DNA of 64,000 bases from AP-15 sp963799085 (GCA_963799085.1 CAWCWA010000017.1:62001-126000); one strand, 5' to 3'. Shown: positions 28,138 to 39,327, counted from the stretch's first letter. Translations and numbers: made by a program. Notes: generated by a model not told the origin, from the sequence alone.

Positions 28138-29274
28138 CAGCCTTCCTCTTGCGCCGCCGCGAGGTTTGCGGCCGGGCGAGATTGCCGGCCGCGGCGCGAC
28201 GATGCGTCCTCCGCCGCGGTCTGGGCAATATTGTCGATCTCCACCCGCTGGCGCGGCAGTGCGTCGGGATATTCCCGTTGCAGGAAGGTGATCAGCTTTT
28301 CGCGCACCTCGCAGCGCAAATCCCAGGCGTCGCCCGAATTTCGCGCGCTGACGAGCGCCCGCAATTCGACCATGCCCGCCGGCGTATCGGTCACCTGCAG
28401 CGCCGCCACCTTCTGGTCCCACCTGGCGCTCGATTTGACGATCGTATTGAGTTCCTGACGCACCCGGTCCACCGGGACGGTGTAGTCGACGTGCAGAAAC
28501 ACCGAACCGATCAGATCGGCCGTCTGGTAGGTCCAATTCTGGAACGGCTTCTCGATGAAGTAGCTGAGCGGTACGATCAAGCGCCGCAGGTCCCAGATGC
28601 GGATCACGACATAAGTGCTGGTGACCGCCTCGATGCGCCCCCATTCGCCCTCGACGATGACCACATCCTCGACCCGGATCGGCTGAGTCATCGCGATCTG
28701 GATGCCGGCGAGGAGATTGCTCAGCACCGGCCGCGCCGCGAGGCCGACGATCAAGCCCGCCGCACCGGCCGAGGCAAAGAGGCTCACCCCATACTGCCGA
28801 ACCGAATCGAGCGTCATCAGCGCGATTCCGGCCGTGACGATCACCAGCAGGGTCTTCGCCGTCCGCTGCAGGATGCGCAGCTGCGTCACGTGCTTGCGGG
28901 CCAGGATGTCGTCCTCGACATCGGTGCGGAACCGGCGGAGATAGATTTCGGACGCGATGTCGAGCGCGCGGCCGGCCGTCCAGCCCAACGCCAGGACGAA
29001 GGCGACCCCCAATGTTCGGCCGATCGCGACGGTGACGTCCCGGGGAAGCGGCGCGCCCGGCAATGTCAGGCCGAGCACGATGATCACCAGAATGGTGCCT
29101 ATCGGCCCCCGGCTGCGGGCGAGCAAGGTTTGTAAGAACGGGCTGAACCGGCCCGCCAAGCGAATAAGCCGGGCGATCGACCAGCGATAGATCAGCGCGA
29201 CCAGCTAGGGCCGGTACGATCAGAATGACTGCGCCGCCTACCCATGACGGCAACCAGGAAGGAAACAACGTCAT
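28137..29274 (-). CDS. Small-conductance mechanosensitive channel (MscS family), one frame shift
   Basis: About 379 residues when the N-terminus (MTLFPSWLPSWVGGAVILIV) is joined near 29205 to VALIYRWSIARLIR. Four or more spans precede the pore helix TM3, GVSLFASAGAAGLIVGLAARPVLSNL, which has the Ala/Gly packing of MscS. The beta domain follows (VEDVVIVEGEWGRIEAVTSTYVVIRIWDLRRLIVP) and then the cytoplasmic cage. It releases solutes upon hypo-osmotic shock at the inner membrane. If the shift is genuine, an internal start near 29159 would still give a channel lacking the first span. Confidence 0.88.
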
Positions 29275-29370
29275 CTTCTCCGCAAAACCAAGGGCCTCGC
29301 CCGGGACGGAACGAGCGATCTATTGTGGCGGGTAACGGCGATCGGCCGATTTGATCCCGCGGAGCCAGCC

Positions 29371-30532
29371 ATGAGCGTCGAGGCGAAAGCCGCCATCATC
29401 GAGCATCTCGGCCGCCAGCATCAGGCGATGGTGGCCCTGTTGGCGGAATTGGTGAGCATCGATTCCGGCAGCTATAACAAGGGCGGCGTCGATGCCGTCG
29501 AAGGCCGGCTGCGCGCCTGGCTCGAAGCCGCCGGCATCGCTTGCGAGGATTTTCCGAACCCGACTTACGGCGGCGTGCATGGCCGCACGGCTTCCCGGCA
29601 GCGGCGGCGAGAATCGGCCGATCATGCTGCTGGGCCATTGCGACACGGTCTTTCCGGACGGCACGTCGCGCAGCGCCCGTTCCGCATCGATGGCGATCGG
29701 GCGTTCGGGCCGGGGGTTGCCGACATGAAGGCCGGCCTCGTCATGAACAGCTTTGTCCTCGAGGCTCTGCACCGTTTCGGCGCGCCATGTCCGCTGACCG
29801 GGCTTTACACCGCCGATGAGGAAATCGCCTCGCCGTCTTCCCGGCCGATCATCGAGGCCGAGGCCAGAAACGCCCGCGCCGTCTTCAACGCCGAACCCGG
29901 CCGGCCAAGCGGCAACCTCGTTTCGCGTCGCAAGGGTGCCACCTTTATCGAATTGGAGGTGACCGGCAAGGCGTGCGCATTCGGGTGCGGCCCATGCCCA
30001 GGGCATCAGTGCTATCGAGGCGATGGCGCGCAAGATCCAGCGTCTCCATAAATTGACCGATTACGATCTCGGCACCACCGTCAATGTCGGGCTGGTACAG
30101 GGCGGCCAATCGGTCAATACCGTGGCGCCACGCGCCACCGCGGGGATCGACGTGCGCTTTCCGACCCTCAACATCATGGAGAAGATCCTGGGCGAGGTGC
30201 GCGAGATCTGCAATTGTTGCGAACTGCCGGGCAGTGACAGCCGTATTCTGCGCGAGGGTACTTTCCTGCCGCTCGAACAGGACGAGGCGGGCCGGCGTCT
30301 CTTGGAAGCTTACGGCCGACAGGCGGCGGGTCTGGGGATGACCGTCGGCGGCGAGGCGACCGGCGGCTCGGCCGATAGCGGCTTCACCGCGGCATTGGGA
30401 ACGCCGACGCTGTGCGCGACCGGCCCCGTCGGCGGCAACGCCCATACCGACGAGGAATGGTGCCGCATCGAGACGATGGTGCCGCGCGCCCAGGCCCTGG
30501 CCTTGACGATCCTCGAGGTCGCTGCCCAGTAG
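29371..30532 (+). CDS. M20-family metallopeptidase (glutamate carboxypeptidase-like), frame shifts
   Basis: About 386 residues. Di-zinc ligands appear in order: GHCDTVFPDGT (His), GPGVADMKAG (Asp), YTADEEIASP (Glu-Glu), NAEPGRPSG (Glu) and GNAHTDEEW (His). The dimerisation domain starts at RKGATFIELEVTGKA and contains HSGAAHAQG after frame correction near 29985. Further shifts near 29590 and 29685 cancel each other. The pattern fits the carboxypeptidase G2 branch, which removes C-terminal glutamate from folates or peptides. No signal peptide is seen, so it is cytoplasmic. It lies between two Liv transport parts, fitting amino-acid salvage. Confidence 0.85.
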
Positions 30533-30549
30533 CGGCCGGCGCCGGCCCC

Positions 30550-31795
30550 TTACGAACTCTGCGGCGCTACGCCGAGATACTTATATTGGTGGAGGACGTC
30601 GTCGAGCGGGTATTTGTCGTCCTTCGTGATGCGGAAGACGCTGATCACCCGGTTCTTTAGGTCACCACTGTCGTCAAAGCTGATCTCGCCCTGCAAAGAC
30701 TTGACCTTGGAGGTCTGGATCGCGTCGCGCACCGCCTCGCGGGTCACCTCCTTGCCGCTCTCGGCGACGCGCTTCACCGCATCGAGAACGACGAGTGCGG
30801 CATCATAGGCGGTGATCGAGTAATTGTCGGGCTGCGTCCCGTACTTCTTGACGAAGCGGGCGATGACCGGCGCCGCCTCGGGATTTTCCAGTACATTCGG
30901 TGCGGCGATCGTCGCATACCAGCCCTCGGCCGCCGGGAAGCCGGCCGCCTTCAGGATCTCGGCCCCATAGACGCCGTCGCCGCCGCCCTTGATCATCTTG
31001 GGGACGATGTCATAGGACTGCTTGACCAATTTGACCCCGGCCTGCGCCACGCCGCCGTAATAGATCGCGTCGGGATTGAGCGATTTGATCTTGGTCAGGA
31101 TCGTGGCGTAGTCGGTCTCCTTCGGATTGAGCTGGTCACGCCCGAGGACATTGAGCCCGCGCTTTTTCGCCTGCGCCTCGAACGCGTCGGCGAGCCCGAC
31201 CCCGTAGGCGCCGCTGTCGTCGAGGACGTAGACCGACTTCACCTTCAAAGTGTCGGCGTAGTAATTGGCCATGTTCGGGCCCTGGATAGGCATCGGTCGT
31301 AACGGTGCGGAAATAGATCGCCTTGCCCTTCGGCCGGTATTGGCCGGCGAATTTCGGATCGGTGATGTCGGGGTTGGTCGAGCTCGGCGTCACCGTGGCG
31401 AGCCCGCCCTGGCTCAGGATCGGCGCCATGGCCTTGCCCGAACCGCTCATCTGCGGCCCGATCGCGGCGACGACCGCCTTGTCCGACACCATCTTGCGGG
31501 CGTTGGTCGCGGCCTGGGCCGGATCGTACTGGCCGGCGGTCGCGGTGCCCGAGTCGAGCACCAACACCTCGATCTTGTGGCCTGAAACCCCACCCGCTGC
31601 ATTGGCGTCGTCGATCGCCAGCATCGCGCCGTCCTTGATCAGCTCGGCGTCATGCGCGTCGGCCCCAGTGAGCGGCAGGCTGATGCCGATCGTGACGGTT
31701 TTGTCCGCGGCGACCGCCGCGCGGCCCTGCATCGCAACGGCGCCAAGCATCACGGTTGTCGATAAAGCAATTATGGTCGAACGACGGGACAACAT
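30550..31795 (-). CDS. livK: Liv-type ABC transporter substrate-binding protein, one frame shift
   Basis: About 414 residues with a signal peptide (MLSRRSTIIALSTTVMLGA, cleavage near AVAA). The periplasmic binding fold type I shows in TVTIGISLPLTGADAHDAE, DDANAAGGVSGHKIEVLVLD, AAIGPQMSGSGKAMAPI and the second lobe VKSVYVLDDSGAYGVGLADAFE. The frame moves once near 31280 (TDA to QGPNMANYY). GGAGGT upstream of the ATG is a good ribosome site. It captures branched-chain amino acids or analogues for a Liv permease; the livH-livMG-livF set 3 kb away is the likely partner though on the opposite strand. Confidence 0.9.
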
Positions 31796-31924
31796 GGTTT
31801 TGACCTCCGGCTGGAGCAGAAGGGACCCGTCACAAGGTAACCGATCCCATGCCGGTGGTCACCGTCGCTTGCGCGGCGTCTTGGCCTTGTTCATTCTAAT
31901 GAAAGAATTATCCGGGAGACCGCC

Positions 31925-32596
31925 ATGACCAGTCGGTCGCTGTGGGACAGCTACGGGGCAATCGCACGCGCGGCGCCAAATCCGGTCGGGCAGGCCAATC
32001 TGGTTCCTTATCTGGAAGCCGAATTATCGGACCTGCTTGCGACCGAGTATCAAGCCATGCCGCGCGATCCGGGCAGGTTGCTGGAAACTACCCTCGGCGA
32101 TCGCCCAGCCGCTTTTCGCACCTATCTGTTCGATCTGGCGAACGGATCATCGACGGGCCGTCTGGCAGCGGTGTGGGGCGTGTCGCGCCATGAACCGGGC
32201 GCAAGCCGAGACGTCGAGCGAGAAAAAGGATTTCTCGCTCCGACCCAGAGTGAACGGCAAAAGGGGGCCAAGACTTTCCGCGAATATTATCCCGGCCGCG
32301 ACCGCGGTCATGCGTTCGCCCACACCATGGGCGGCGAAATGGACATCAACTTTTTCCCGCAATTGGGCGCGGTGAACCGGCGGCTGCGGGTCGGCGCCGG
32401 TACGCTATGGAACCACGGGCCGAAGCAGGGGTTGAATTGGCGCGAATTGGAGGAATACGCCGCGGCCCATCCGTCGTTTTGTTTCGTTCGGTTTATCTAT
32501 GAGGACCGCGACTGGGTTCCGCGTCAGCTCGATTACGGCGTCTATCCGCTGCCGCCGGAGCCGTTTCGCTTTTTCGGCAACACGTTTCTCAATTGA
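31925..32596 (+). CDS. Orphan protein with a DNA/RNA non-specific endonuclease-like motif
   Basis: An intact 223-residue protein. The C-terminal half has YPGRDRGHAFAHTMGG, then DINFFPQLGAVNRR and a tryptophan in GAGTLWNHG. This resembles the His/Asn metal motif of Endonuclea_NS_2-type nucleases of polymorphic toxins (DRGH...GG...N..PQ...N). The N-terminal 100 residues are helical and unrecognised. There is no signal peptide, secretion tag or visible immunity gene, so a secreted toxin role is not supported. It is read divergently from livK with 129 bases between. The assignment rests on a short motif only. Confidence 0.5.
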   Translation: MTSRSLWDSYGAIARAAPNPVGQANLVPYLEAELSDLLATEYQAMPRDPGRLLETTLGDRPAAFRTYLFDLANGSSTGRLAAVWGVSRHEPGASRDVEREKGFLAPTQSERQKGAKTFREYYPGRDRGHAFAHTMGGEMDINFFPQLGAVNRRLRVGAGTLWNHGPKQGLNWRELEEYAAAHPSFCFVRFIYEDRDWVPRQLDYGVYPLPPEPFRFFGNTFLN

Positions 32597-33578
32597 TCAC
32601 ACCGGCGAGCTTGTCCGTGCCTTGACGAACCCGCCCGAAACCAGGCTTCCAAGCGAGGGAACCTCACCCGCGCGGAACTCGATCGGGCGGCACATCGCCA
32701 TCGCGACGAGGCCGAGGCGCGCCATCTTCTGAGCGGCGTAGGCGCTTTCGGCGGCGCTAGCGCTGACCCGTTCGAGGACCGCGCCGCCAAGCTGCTGAAC
32801 CACGACGCTGCCGACGAGATCGACCGCACCCACCAGCCCGGCGCCGCCCGCCAGCCGGCGCAGCAGATGCACGGTGCCGGCAAAACCGGGGCGCTGTCCA
32901 TAGATCTGCGCGACCTCGCGCATCAGCCGCAAGGCGCGCGCGGCAAAGAGCAGCGTGTCGATGATGGCGGTCGGGCTGATCAGGTTGATCGCAAATGCCT
33001 GGGCCGAGGCGCGGCGGATCGCCGTCTGCGCCAGCCCGTCGGCAGGCGCCAGCGCGAAGCGGGCGAAGAGATCGAGCGCATCGGACCCGCTGTGATGCGG
33101 TTCGAGGACCGCGCGGTAGCGTGCGACGGCGGCGGCAAGCTGCGGGTCGTGCGCCAGGATCGAGGCCGCTTCGTCGATCTCGCGCTTCAATTCGCCGGCG
33201 GACGCCGACGGGATCAGATTGCGCAGCCGCTCGGTCGACCGCAGCCGCCACAGGCCGCGCAATTCCGCCAGGAACCAATACAGGCCGCCGCCGACCCCGG
33301 CCGCCACCGCCGCCGCCGCGATGATCCCAATCGTCGGGCCGCGGTCGAATGCGCCGTCGACAAAATGAACAAGCTCGACCACCGCGATCCCGAGCAGCAG
33401 GGTTCCCAATCCGACGAGCGCAACCTTGAAAGGGGAAGGGAAGGGAGGCCGGACCGGGATCGGCGCCATCGGCTCGGAAACCGCCGGCGGGCCGAGTTCG
33501 AGCCGGCCCGGTCTCGTCGGTATCGATAATTCGTGGGCCTAGCCGCTGTTCGCGCCTGTCGGTCGCCGTCGCGCTCAT
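32597..33578 (-). CDS. ycjF: YcjF/DUF697 family inner-membrane protein, one frame shift
   Basis: About 327 residues. After a polar start (MSATATDRREQRLG, overlapping the ycjX stop as ATGA) and a +1 shift near 33505, it has two spans (ALVGLGTLLLGIAVVELVHF and TIGIIAAAAVAAGVGGGLYWF). A soluble region comes next (NLIPSASAGELKREIDEA), and then the DUF697 core: FAINLISPTAIIDTLLFAARALRLMREVAQIYGQRPGF. This domain pairs with YcjX-type P-loop proteins in Proteobacteria. Its role (stress or membrane maintenance) is not settled. Confidence 0.85.
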
Positions 33579-34983
33579 GCGAGAACGTCTCCAATGAGGA
33601 ATTCGAGCGCCTTGTCGAGGTCGATGTGGGGAATGCCGGAAGCGGCGTCGAGACGCGGCGGCTGAAATACCGGAAATTCGGTGAAGCGCTCGCCCCAGAA
33701 ACCGGAGGGCGGCGGCGTCATCGGCACGATGCCGGGAAAGAACCGGATCCGCCGCGCCGCACCCTGCGGCAGGCCGATCACGACATCGATCTTGCGCCCG
33801 TCGAGAATATCGGCGCCGTCCTCGGTGCAGCGGATCGAGGCGAGTGCGGTGGCGGCGGTCCGGGCCCGCGCCTCTTCCGCCCGCAGCCGGGGTGCCGCGA
33901 CGAGGTTGGCCATCAGCGCCTCGAGATGGTCGCGCTGCAAGGACGGGACATGGTCGGCCTTGGTTGCGGCGAACAGTACGCGGTCGATACGGGCGCCGAA
34001 CAGCCGGGCGAGCCAGCCGCCATGGCCGAAGCGGAACGCGGCGAGTATGACGTCGAGCGCCTCGCGTTGATCCGCGAACGCCTCCTCGCCGGCGTTGAGC
34101 GCCTGCAGCACGTCGACGAGCACGATCTGGCGGTCGACCCCGCGGGCGAGCTCTTCGAAAAATGGCCGCACCACCGCCCGCTTATAGGTCTCGAAGCGCG
34201 CCTCCATCATCGCGGCGAGGCTCTCGGGACGCGGCTGCGCCCCGATCGCGAGCGGCGCCGGGCAGAACCACAGGAGCGTCGGATCGCTGATCCGCCCTGG
34301 CGTCAGCAGGCGTCCGGGCTGCAACAGGCTCAACTGAGCGCGGGCGCGGCAGGCGACGAGGTAGGCGCGATAGGCATCGTGCGCCCGGCGCGCGGTTTCG
34401 GCGTCGGCGGCGCTGTCGGCCGGGTGGCGAGCCATGAAATCGAGCCAGTCGCGGGCGAGCGGCGCCCTTGCGTCGCGTCGCGCCATCTCGAAGCTCGCCC
34501 GCGACCATTCGGCGAAGCTCTGGTGCAACAACGGCAGGTCGAGCAGCCACTCCCCCGGATAATCGAGGATTTCGAGTTCGAGCTCGGCGATCCCGCCCGC
34601 GATCCGCCCGAGCGGATGGGCGAGCCCGAGAAAGCCGCTCGGGGTAAACCGAAGCGTCAGATCGATCCGCCGAAGATCGGTCGTGCCGGGCGGCCATTCG
34701 CGGCGGGTCGGCGGCAAGCGCGGCAAGCGTGTCGCGATAGGGGAACGCCGCGACAACGCTGTCGGGCCGCGGGTGCAGCCGGGCGTCGATCAGCCGCCGC
34801 TCGGCCGCGGCGCGCAGAAAAGGAAGGCGGCGCGGGCCGGCCGACGGCGCGCAGCAGGTTGTGCACAAGGCTGGTGATCAGCGCGGTCTTGCCGGAGCGG
34901 CTGAGCCCGGTCACGGCGAGCCGCAAGGTCCGGTCGCGCAGCAACGCCGTCAGCGATGGCAGGCGCCCCGAGGCAGCGGTCAA
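33575..34983 (-). CDS. ycjX: YcjX-family P-loop protein (DUF463), two frame shifts
   Basis: About 469 residues. The Walker A is LAVTGLSRSGKTALITSLVHNLL near residue 22. The frame shifts near 34855 and 34730. Beyond these the family pattern is clear: LELEILDYPGEWLLDLPLL (Walker B-like DYPGEW), QIVLVDVLQALNAG, RVLFAATKADHV and the C-terminal FPGIVPMTPPPSGFWG. It is a predicted nucleotide-binding protein that works with the membrane protein YcjF encoded next with a 4-base overlap. The upstream gene ends only 16 bases before its start, so all three form one operon. Confidence 0.88.
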
Positions 34984-34999
34984 GATCGCCGGGCGAGGC

Positions 35000-35611
35000 C
35001 TATCCCGGCGGCTTCATCGCGACATCGAACATGACGTTCGGCAGGATCTCGCGAATGACGCCGCGCAATGTGGATTCGTCGGCGGCGCTGGCGGCGGCCA
35101 GCAGTCGGCGCGAGCCGCGGCGCACCACCCGCGCGGTGGCTCGCCCGTCGCTGCCCGGACGGATTGTGGCGAACGCGTCGGCGGGTTCGATGCGCTTCAG
35201 GATGCGCTTCAGCGCCTGCAGGCCGTCCGGGGTTTCGACATCGTAGACCGGCGTCTCGGAGGTTTCGGGCTCCTGCTCTTCCTCGACCGCGGCGTCGATC
35301 GCCTCGACCGGGCGATAGCGGGTCAGGGATTGATAGATCGCGCGGCCGGGCTCGGTATCGATGCGCGACTGCAATTCCCAGCTCTCGCCGCGCGCCGACA
35401 ATTCGGTGACGAGGGCGAACAGATCGTCGCTGTCCTCCTCGTGCGAGCAGGTCAGAAAGGCGAGGCGGCCGTCATGCTCGACGACGCGGTCGTCGTCTTC
35501 GGCAAAGCCCAATTCCGCCAGCGCGTTGTCGAGCGCACGCCGCGAGGCGACCAGGAGCGTGGTCACGTGCAAGCGGCGTCCGCTTTCGGCCGGGTCTTTT
35601 TCCGCCATCAC
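35000..35611 (-). CDS. Uncharacterised 203-residue protein upstream of ycjX
   Basis: I do not recognise a family. The product is acidic and soluble, with no signal or membrane span. Residues about 14-110 look alpha/beta (LHVTTLLVASRRALDNALAEL, RLAFLTCSHEEDSDDLFAL), followed by an acidic linker EEEQEPETSE. A C-terminal part (TPDGLQALKRILKRIEPADAF, RRGSRRLLAAASAADES) looks like a small basic binding surface. It is intact and 16 bases from ycjX, so it is probably co-transcribed. Confidence 0.65.
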   Translation of the reverse strand: MMAEKDPAESGRRLHVTTLLVASRRALDNALAELGFAEDDDRVVEHDGRLAFLTCSHEEDSDDLFALVTELSARGESWELQSRIDTEPGRAIYQSLTRYRPVEAIDAAVEEEQEPETSETPVYDVETPDGLQALKRILKRIEPADAFATIRPGSDGRATARVVRRGSRRLLAAASAADESTLRGVIREILPNVMFDVAMKPPG

Positions 35612-35704
35612 AATCCCCTCCGCATCGCCGTCTCTTTGGCCCGCATTCTCAATTCTAAGCGCCGCTCGGCAACGCTTCGATGAAAATAATCGTCAAACCG
35701 GCGC

Positions 35705-36861
35705 CTAGCCTGGCTCGCTCTCGCCATTCCAGTTTAGTCGAACGTCGCGATGGACATAGACGTTCATCAACAGCCCGAACCCGAACATGACCGCCAGCAT
35801 CGCGGTTCCCCCGTAGGAGATCAGCGGCAGCGGCACGCCAACAACCGGCAGCATCCCCATCACCATCGCCGTATTGATGAATACGTAGAGGAAGAAGTTG
35901 AAGACGATGCCGAGGCCGAGAAGCCGGCCGAACTGGTTGCGGCTGCGCATCGCGATGCCGATGCCATAGATGATGATCAGCGCATAGAGCGCCAAGAGAG
36001 TGAGCCCGCCGACGAGCCCGAACTCCTCGGCGAGGCTTGTGAAAATGAAATCGGTCTGTTTTTCCGGAAGGAAGTTGAGGTGGCTTTGCGTACCGAGCAG
36101 AAAACCCTTGCCGAATAGCCCGCCGGAGCCAAAAGCGATCTTGGATTGCAGGATGTGGTAGCCGGCGCCGAGCGGATCGCTCTCGGGGTCGAGAAAGGTG
36201 TAGATGCGATTCTTCTGATAGTCGCGCAGAAAGCGCCAGACCAGCGGTGTGGCCGCGGCCGTCGCCGCCGCGCCCAGCAGCGAACACCCACAGCCGTACG
36301 CCGACCAGAAAGAACAGCGCCACGCCCGTCAGCATGATCATGATCGCGGTGCCGAGGTCGGGCTGTTTGAGGACCAGGGCGGCCGGCGCAAGGATCATCA
36401 AGAGCGGGGCGACTAGATACCGCAGCCGTCCGACATCCTCATCGCCGAGGCCGTGGAAATAACGCGCCAGAGCGAGGATCAACGCGATCGTTCATCAATT
36501 GCGAAGGCTGCAGCTGAATGATCCCGAGATCGATCCAGCGCTGCGCTCCCATGCCGACAAAGCCGCGCAGATCTACCGCGACCACCAACAGGAGCGATAC
36601 CGCGTAAAGCCAGTAGGCGATCCGGAACCAATGCCGGATGTCGACCAGTGCTGCGCCTAGCAGCGGCGCCAAGGCGATCGCAAAACGCATCGTCTGGGCC
36701 GCCGCCCAGGGCTGCATGTGACCGTCGGCGGCGGAGTACAGCACGACGATCCCATAGGCCGCGACGGCGCAGATCAGCAGCAGGAGGCTCCAACTGATCG
36801 CGCGGAGCTTTTCCGACGAATTCGGCCCCCGGGGTCCCAGATCGGCGGACAGCCCCGCCAT
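35705..36861 (-). CDS. rodA: Rod-shape SEDS glycosyltransferase RodA, two frame shifts
   Basis: About 385 residues after joining near 36480 and 36280. SEDS features: repeated spans, the LVVAVDLRGFVGMGAQRWIDLG loop (the R-W-I-D region after the fourth span), KQPDLGTAIMIMLTGVALFF, the essential WRFLRDYQKNRIYTFLDPESDPLG loop and GLVGGLTLLALYAL, ending PLPLISYGGTAMLAVMFGFGLLMNV. RodA polymerises lipid II glycan strands with PBP2 in the elongasome. Its start lies two bases after the mrdA stop. As an essential gene it would not be expected to carry real frameshifts, supporting sequence error. Confidence 0.93.
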
Positions 36862-36863
36862 TC

Positions 36864-38770
36864 TCAGCCGCCCGATGCAGCCGCGGCCGGCGCGCCCTGC
36901 GCGACATTGTCGCGCACCGGGATGCGCCGCGCGGGGTCGCGCAGCTGCGTCTCGCGCAACACGTCACGACAGATCGGCGCCGCCACCGCGGAGCCGCCGC
37001 CGCCGCTGGCGCCGCCGTGCTCGACCACCGTGGCGCACACATAGCGCGGCGCGCCTACCGGGGCGAAGGCGACGAAGAGCGCATGGTCGCGTTGCTTCCA
37101 CGGAATTTCACTGACCTTGCGCAAGCCGTGCTCTCGTTCGTATTCGGTGATGCGCCGAACCTGCGAGGTGCCGGACTTGCCGCCCATGGCGAGGCCCGGA
37201 TCGGTGATTCGCGCCGCATAGGCGGTGCCGCCCTCTTCGTTGACCACCGCGACCATGCCGTCCAAGACCAGTCCGAGCAGCCGCGGGTTGACCCCGAGCG
37301 GGGGGAAATCGGGCATCACCGCATCACCGCCGGGCGGCATCGTCCCCGCCTCGCGGACGAGGCGAGGCACGACCGCTCGGCCGGTTACCAGCCGCGCCAC
37401 CATGACCGCGATCTGCAGCGGGGTCGCCAATACCGAACCCTGGCCGATGCCGGCGATCAACGTCTCGCCCTGCTGCCAGGCGGCGCCGCTCGTCGCGAGC
37501 TTCCATTCGCGGCTCGGAATGAGCCCCGAATGCTCGCCCGGAATGTCGAGGCCGACCGGGGAGCCAAAGCCGAAGCGGCGCGCCATCGCCGCCATCCGGT
37601 CGATACCAAGACGACGCGAGGTCTCGTAGAAGAAAACGTCGCAGGATCTTCTTGATCGCGTCGTGCAGCCGCAAGGTTCCGTGCCCGCCATGTCGCCAGC
37701 AGTGAAACGTGGCGTCGCCGAGTTCGAGATAGCCGGGACAGGTGATCGCGGTGTCCGGGGTAAGGACGCCCGCCGCCAATGCCGCGGTGGCGACCACCGG
37801 CTTGAACGTGGAGCCGGGCGGGTAGACGCCGGCGATGACCTTGTCCGAGAGGGGATTGCGCGGATCGGTGGACAGTTGCTGCCACATCGCCTGGAGTCAG
37901 GCCGGCGGTGAAGGCGGCCGGGTCGTAGCTCGGGCTGGAGACGAGCGCCAGCACGTCGCCGGTCGCGGCGTCGAGGAGGACGCAGGAGACGCTCTCTTCG
38001 GAGCTGCAGCGGCGGGTCACGAAATCCTGCAGACCCATATCGAGCGCGGTCACCACGTCGGCGCCGGGTCTCCCTTCGACCCGCGCCAGTTCTCGGATCA
38101 CCCGGCCGAAGGCGTTGACCTCGATCTGGCTCGTCCCAGCGGTGCCGCGCAGGATCAGATCCTGCGATTTTTCGACGCCGCTCTTGCCGATACGGAAATC
38201 GGGGAGTTCGAGCAGCGGATCGCCGTTGAGCTCCTGCTCCGAAACCGCCGCGACATAGCCCACGACATGCGAGGCGGTCTCGCCGAAGGGGTAATGCCGG
38301 GTCAGCCCTTGCTCGACCGAGACGCCCGGCAGTTCGGGGATCGCGACCTCGATCCGAGCCATCTCGTCCCAGCTCAGATTGGCGCGAACCACGACTGGCA
38401 CAAAGGAATGCTTGCGGCGGACTTCGCGGATGACGCGGCGTCGGTCGCCCTCGCCGATCTCGATCAGCTTGCCGAGCGCGGCCAAAGTCTCCTCGATATT
38501 GCCGGCCTGTTCGGCGACGAGGACGAGGTGATAATTCTGCCGGTTGTCGGCCAGCGCCGTGCCGAAGCGATCGAGGATACGTCCTCGCGGCGGCGCCAGA
38601 AGCCGCAGGTTGATGCGGTTTTCGTCCGCCAAGACGCGGTAGCGGTCCGCTTCGAGGATTTGCAGCTGGTACATACGGCCGGCCAGTGCTGCGACCAGCA
38701 GCGCCTGCCCCCCGGCGAGCGCCGCCGTGCGCCGCGTCAACACCCTCTGGCGTTGCGTTTCACGCCGCAT
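36864..38770 (-). CDS. mrdA: Penicillin-binding protein 2, two frame shifts
   Basis: About 634 residues from ATG 38770 (MRRETQRQRVLTRRTAALAGGQ, then one membrane anchor LLVAALAGRMYQLQIL). The pedestal shows PPRGRILDRFGTALADNRQ. The transpeptidase motifs are intact: STFK in PPGSTFKPVVA, SCD (the SxN box) in KSCDVFFYET, and KSGT in MGGKSGTSQVR. Shifts lie near 37895 and 37640. It cross-links peptidoglycan for cell elongation and is the target of mecillinam-type beta-lactams. It sits between mreD and rodA in the usual order. Confidence 0.93.
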
Positions 38771-38790
38771 TCCTGTTCGGCCGATCCCCG

Positions 38791-39321
38791 TCAACTCGCC
38801 GGCATCAACGTGCGCTGAGCACGACCCAGTAGAAAGCTCGCCACCGGAAAGAGCGAGATCGTCAGCACCGCGCGAAATACGGTGCTGTGAAAGTCGAGCA
38901 CCATCCCGTCCAGCGCCGAATTGAGCGCCCACAGGCCCAGCATCGCTGTGAGCGTCAGCAAGGTGAAGCCGGCCCAGACATATGGGAACGGCCGCCGGAC
39001 AAAATGGCTGCGGCTGCGCAGCACCGCCGCGCGGACGATCAGCAGCATCAGCGAAGTGACGCCGAGCGGCCCTCCGGCCAGAAGGTCATAGCAGAGCCCG
39101 ATCGAGAACAGGGCGAGCGAAGGCAGGAGATCGGGCCGGTAGGTGGTCCAGTGATAAGCCGCCATCAGGACAAAGGCCGGCGTCAGTGCGGCGTAGCCCG
39201 GAACATGGACCGGCTGAATCGAGAGCAGGGCCGCGAGCGCGGTGGTCAGCGTCGGCAACAGCCGCGCCCCGATGTTGTCGGCTCGCGGCCGCGCCGTCGT
39301 GGCGAGCGTGGTCAAGGCCAT
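38791..39321 (-). CDS. mreD: Rod-shape-determining protein MreD
   Basis: An intact 176-residue, highly hydrophobic protein with about five spans (for example LLPTLTTALAALLSIQPV and PSLALFSIGLCYDLLAGGPLG, where the YDLLxGxPLG motif is typical of MreD). It lies 6 bases after mreC and 20 bases before mrdA. MreD links MreC and the PBP2/RodA pair to MreB filaments at the inner membrane. Its short length and position between mreC and mrdA make the call secure despite weak sequence conservation in the family. Confidence 0.92.
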   Translation of the reverse strand: MALTTLATTARPRADNIGARLLPTLTTALAALLSIQPVHVPGYAALTPAFVLMAAYHWTTYRPDLLPSLALFSIGLCYDLLAGGPLGVTSLMLLIVRAAVLRSRSHFVRRPFPYVWAGFTLLTLTAMLGLWALNSALDGMVLDFHSTVFRAVLTISLFPVASFLLGRAQRTLMPAS

Positions 39322-39327
39322 GTTGTG

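Noticed and set aside
27310..29274. A single 654-residue protein joining MscS-like and LOG-like parts
   Set aside because: The upstream half is the channel gene read in the wrong frame; only the first about 24 residues belong to the channel. LOG has its own start overlapping the mscS stop.
31925..32596. A toxin-immunity pair with the neighbouring ycjF gene
   Set aside because: The neighbour is a conserved DUF697 protein in its own operon on the other strand.
33533..35683. A 716-codon open frame on the plus strand
   Set aside because: It runs antisense to ycjF, ycjX and the unknown gene and has no recognisable domains; G+C-rich shadow.
35705..38770. Loss of rod-shape genes by mutation
   Set aside because: The frames resume perfectly in-family after single-base steps and all active-site motifs are kept, so sequence error is more likely than pseudogenes.
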